Below the pieces are notes generated by a model. That model searched no databases. It saw only the letters and a program-made list of their open reading frames with translations, and was not told the origin of the DNA. A stretch of 64,000 nucleotides of DNA from assembly GCA_963575655.1 (NCBI GenBank), contig CAUYTY010000111.1, positions 1-64,000 of the forward strand, written 5' to 3'. The position numbers and the translations under genes were made by a program. The stretch comes from Gammaproteobacteria bacterium (GTDB lineage: Bacteria; Pseudomonadota; Gammaproteobacteria; CAIRSR01). Of this stretch, positions 62,397 to 64,000 are shown one piece after another. Within the stretch, counting starts at the first letter, position 1. Each line of letters begins with the position of its first letter.

Positions 62397-63452
62397 GTGC
62401 GAATTCTGGTGACGGGGGGGGCCGGTTTTATTGGCTCCGAGGTAGTACGCCAGATTGTTCGCGACACCACAGACTACGTTATTAACCTGGACAAACTCAC
62501 CTACGCTGGCAACCTGGATTCGTTAGCGGAGGTGAGTGATCATCCTCGTTATTGTTTCGAACGGGTTGATCTTTGTGATGGGCCTGCGGTTGAGCAGGTA
62601 TTTAGAAGGCACCGCCCCGATGCGGTGATCCACCTGGCAGCCGAATCGCATGTGGACCGTTCTATCGATGGTCCGGCTGCCTTCATCCAGACCAATGTGG
62701 TTGGTACGTATTCTCTCCTGGATGCGATTCGGGCCTATTGGAATGGGCTTTCTCATGAGGCGAAAGTGGCGTTTCGCCTTTTGCACGTATCTACCGATGA
62801 GGTCTACGGCAGTTTAGGACCGACCGGTCTGTTTCGGGAAGATACCCCCTACCAGCCAAACTCTCCTTATTCCGCGAGTAAAGCAGCCTCGGACCATTTG
62901 GTGCGAGCGTGGTATCACACCTACGGCCTACCTACGCTCATCACCAATTGTTCCAATAATTACGGCCCCTATCAATTTCCTGAGAAACTGATCCCGCTGA
63001 TTATCTATCGAGCATTGGCGGGGCAATCTCTACCGGTCTACGGTAGAGGGGAAAATATCCGAGATTGGCTTTATGTGGCGGACCATGTGCGAGGTCTACG
63101 GGCGGTTTTGGCACAGGGACGACCGGGCGAAACCTACAATCTTGGTGGGCGTAATGAGCGTGCTAATCTTGATGTGGTGCGTGCCCTCTGTGCCTTACTC
63201 GATGAGATCGTCCCCGATTCTCCCCATCGTCCCCACGAACACCTTATCACCTTTGTCTCTGACCGCCCCGGGCATGACCTACGTTATGCTATCAACGCCG
63301 ATAAGATCGAGCGTGAATTAGGTTGGAGGCCACGAGAAAACTTCGAAACCGGTTTACGTGCCACGGTACGCTGGTATCTGGATCACCAGGCCTGGACCGA
63401 ACGTGTAATGTCAGGGGCCTATCGGGGCGAGCGGTTGGGTTTAAGTAATTAA
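62397..63452 (+). CDS. rmlB: dTDP-glucose 4,6-dehydratase
   Basis: This 351-residue extended SDR enzyme makes dTDP-4-keto-6-deoxyglucose on the way to dTDP-L-rhamnose. Rossmann loop [56 protein letters not shown] with catalytic Asp-Glu, [15 protein letters not shown] with the Tyr-x3-Lys pair, and [19 protein letters not shown] are all present. Start is GTG directly after the nuoN stop. Its ribosome binding site would be the G-rich end of nuoN, so it is translationally coupled to the nuo operon. Confidence 0.96.
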   Translation: MRILVTGGAGFIGSEVVRQIVRDTTDYVINLDKLTYAGNLDSLAEVSDHPRYCFERVDLCDGPAVEQVFRRHRPDAVIHLAAESHVDRSIDGPAAFIQTNVVGTYSLLDAIRAYWNGLSHEAKVAFRLLHVSTDEVYGSLGPTGLFREDTPYQPNSPYSASKAASDHLVRAWYHTYGLPTLITNCSNNYGPYQFPEKLIPLIIYRALAGQSLPVYGRGENIRDWLYVADHVRGLRAVLAQGRPGETYNLGGRNERANLDVVRALCALLDEIVPDSPHRPHEHLITFVSDRPGHDLRYAINADKIERELGWRPRENFETGLRATVRWYLDHQAWTERVMSGAYRGERLGLSN

Positions 63453-63645
63453 CCAGAGTTATTATCTAATAATCCGCTAGGTCGTTATCCCGGCAATTCC
63501 TGCCACAAGGTTGTATTCCGCTACCGACGCCCTCGACAAAATCTGGCAACCACGGATGATAATAGCTTGGGCTAGCTAACCAAGATGATTTCCGATCTCC
63601 GATCACAAGAACATACCACCCAATCAGCAACGTGGAGTGTCGTTC
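63453..63645. other. rmlB-rmlA gap with REP-like motif
   Basis: The gap holds CCGGCAATTCCTGCC (63490-63505), close to the reverse complement of CGGCAGGGATTGCCGG near 46.8 kb. No gene is seen. GTGGAG 8 bases before ATG 63646 is the rmlA ribosome binding site. Confidence 0.4.
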
Positions 63646-64000
63646 ATGCGCAATTTCTCAGGGCGTTCGTCTCCAATTAGTGGTCGGCGGGGCATTATCT
63701 TGGCGGGTGGTTCTGGTACCCGACTGTACCCATTAACCCAGGTAGTCAGTAAACAACTTCTGCCCATTTACGATAAGCCGATGGTTTATTATCCGCTGTC
63801 GGTCCTGATGCTGGCGGGAATTCGTGACATTCTAGTGATATCGACCCCCCAAGATCTGCCGCAATTTGAGCGACTGCTGGGTGATGGTCATCAATGGGGG
63901 GTATCTTTTTCCTATGCGGAACAACCCCACCCTGAGGGATTAGCTCAGGCCTTTATTATCGGGGCATCTTTTATCGGTAGCGCAAGTACTTGTCTCGTGC
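63646..64000 (+). CDS. rmlA: Glucose-1-phosphate thymidylyltransferase, 5' part
   Basis: The gene runs off the window. The first 118 residues show an 18-residue polar extension, then [20 protein letters not shown] with the nucleotide-binding loop, [20 protein letters not shown] with the catalytic Lys region, [20 protein letters not shown] and [15 protein letters not shown]. The enzyme makes dTDP-glucose, the substrate of RmlB upstream. The order rmlB-rmlA suggests that rmlC and rmlD follow outside the window. Confidence 0.95.
   Translation, partial: MRNFSGRSSPISGRRGIILAGGSGTRLYPLTQVVSKQLLPIYDKPMVYYPLSVLMLAGIRDILVISTPQDLPQFERLLGDGHQWGVSFSYAEQPHPEGLAQAFIIGASFIGSASTCLV

Overview
The window looks like a chromosomal segment of a gammaproteobacterium. 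The evidence is the order atpIB-FHA-GDC, then slyD, glmU and glmS, an E. coli-type proenzyme SpeD, AmpD, a CorB/YpjD pair, and a complete 14-gene nuo operon with separate nuoC and nuoD. The species cannot be named from the sequence. Insertion sequences, MITE-like repeats and decayed genes sit between well-kept housekeeping operons, as in gammaproteobacteria with a heavy repeat load.

Layout. 1-4.9 kb is accessory: a truncated PP2C-type phosphatase, palindrome-bearing repeats, an intact IS630-family element, a receiver-GGDEF protein and debris around a ~430-bp repeat. 4.9-12 kb holds ampD, corB-like and ypjD-like genes, speE, an AlkC-like HEAT-repeat gene, coaX, a class IV aminotransferase and a small cytochrome c. 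13.2-20.8 kb is the ATP synthase operon. No atpE (c subunit) lies between atpB and atpF, and a retropepsin-like protease gene sits between atpH and atpA. 20.9-27.3 kb holds slyD, glmU, glmS and ligA. 27.3-31.6 kb is a gene graveyard: a methyltransferase pseudogene and a macAB-type transporter locus destroyed by a 192-bp repeat, nested MITEs and an IS1-family element.

31.8-33.3 kb holds speD and a small PD-(D/E)XK-like gene. 33.5-46.6 kb encodes one giant lipoprotein of bacterial Ig-like domains (about 4,377 residues if read through), split by a +1 shift at a run of nine G. 47.4-62.4 kb is nuoABCDEFGHIJKLMN; nuoL is also split, at a run of ten G. rmlB follows nuoN directly, and rmlA runs off the right edge.

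How the genes work together: complex I and F1Fo ATP synthase form the two ends of oxidative phosphorylation. GlmS and GlmU supply UDP-GlcNAc, AmpD recycles peptidoglycan, SpeD and SpeE make spermidine, and RmlB and RmlA start dTDP-rhamnose synthesis for surface polysaccharide. A recurring theme is mobile-element ends lying directly upstream of start codons, where they appear to provide the Shine-Dalgarno sequence (cytochrome c, glmU, possibly nuoG). No tRNA, rRNA or CRISPR array was recognised.
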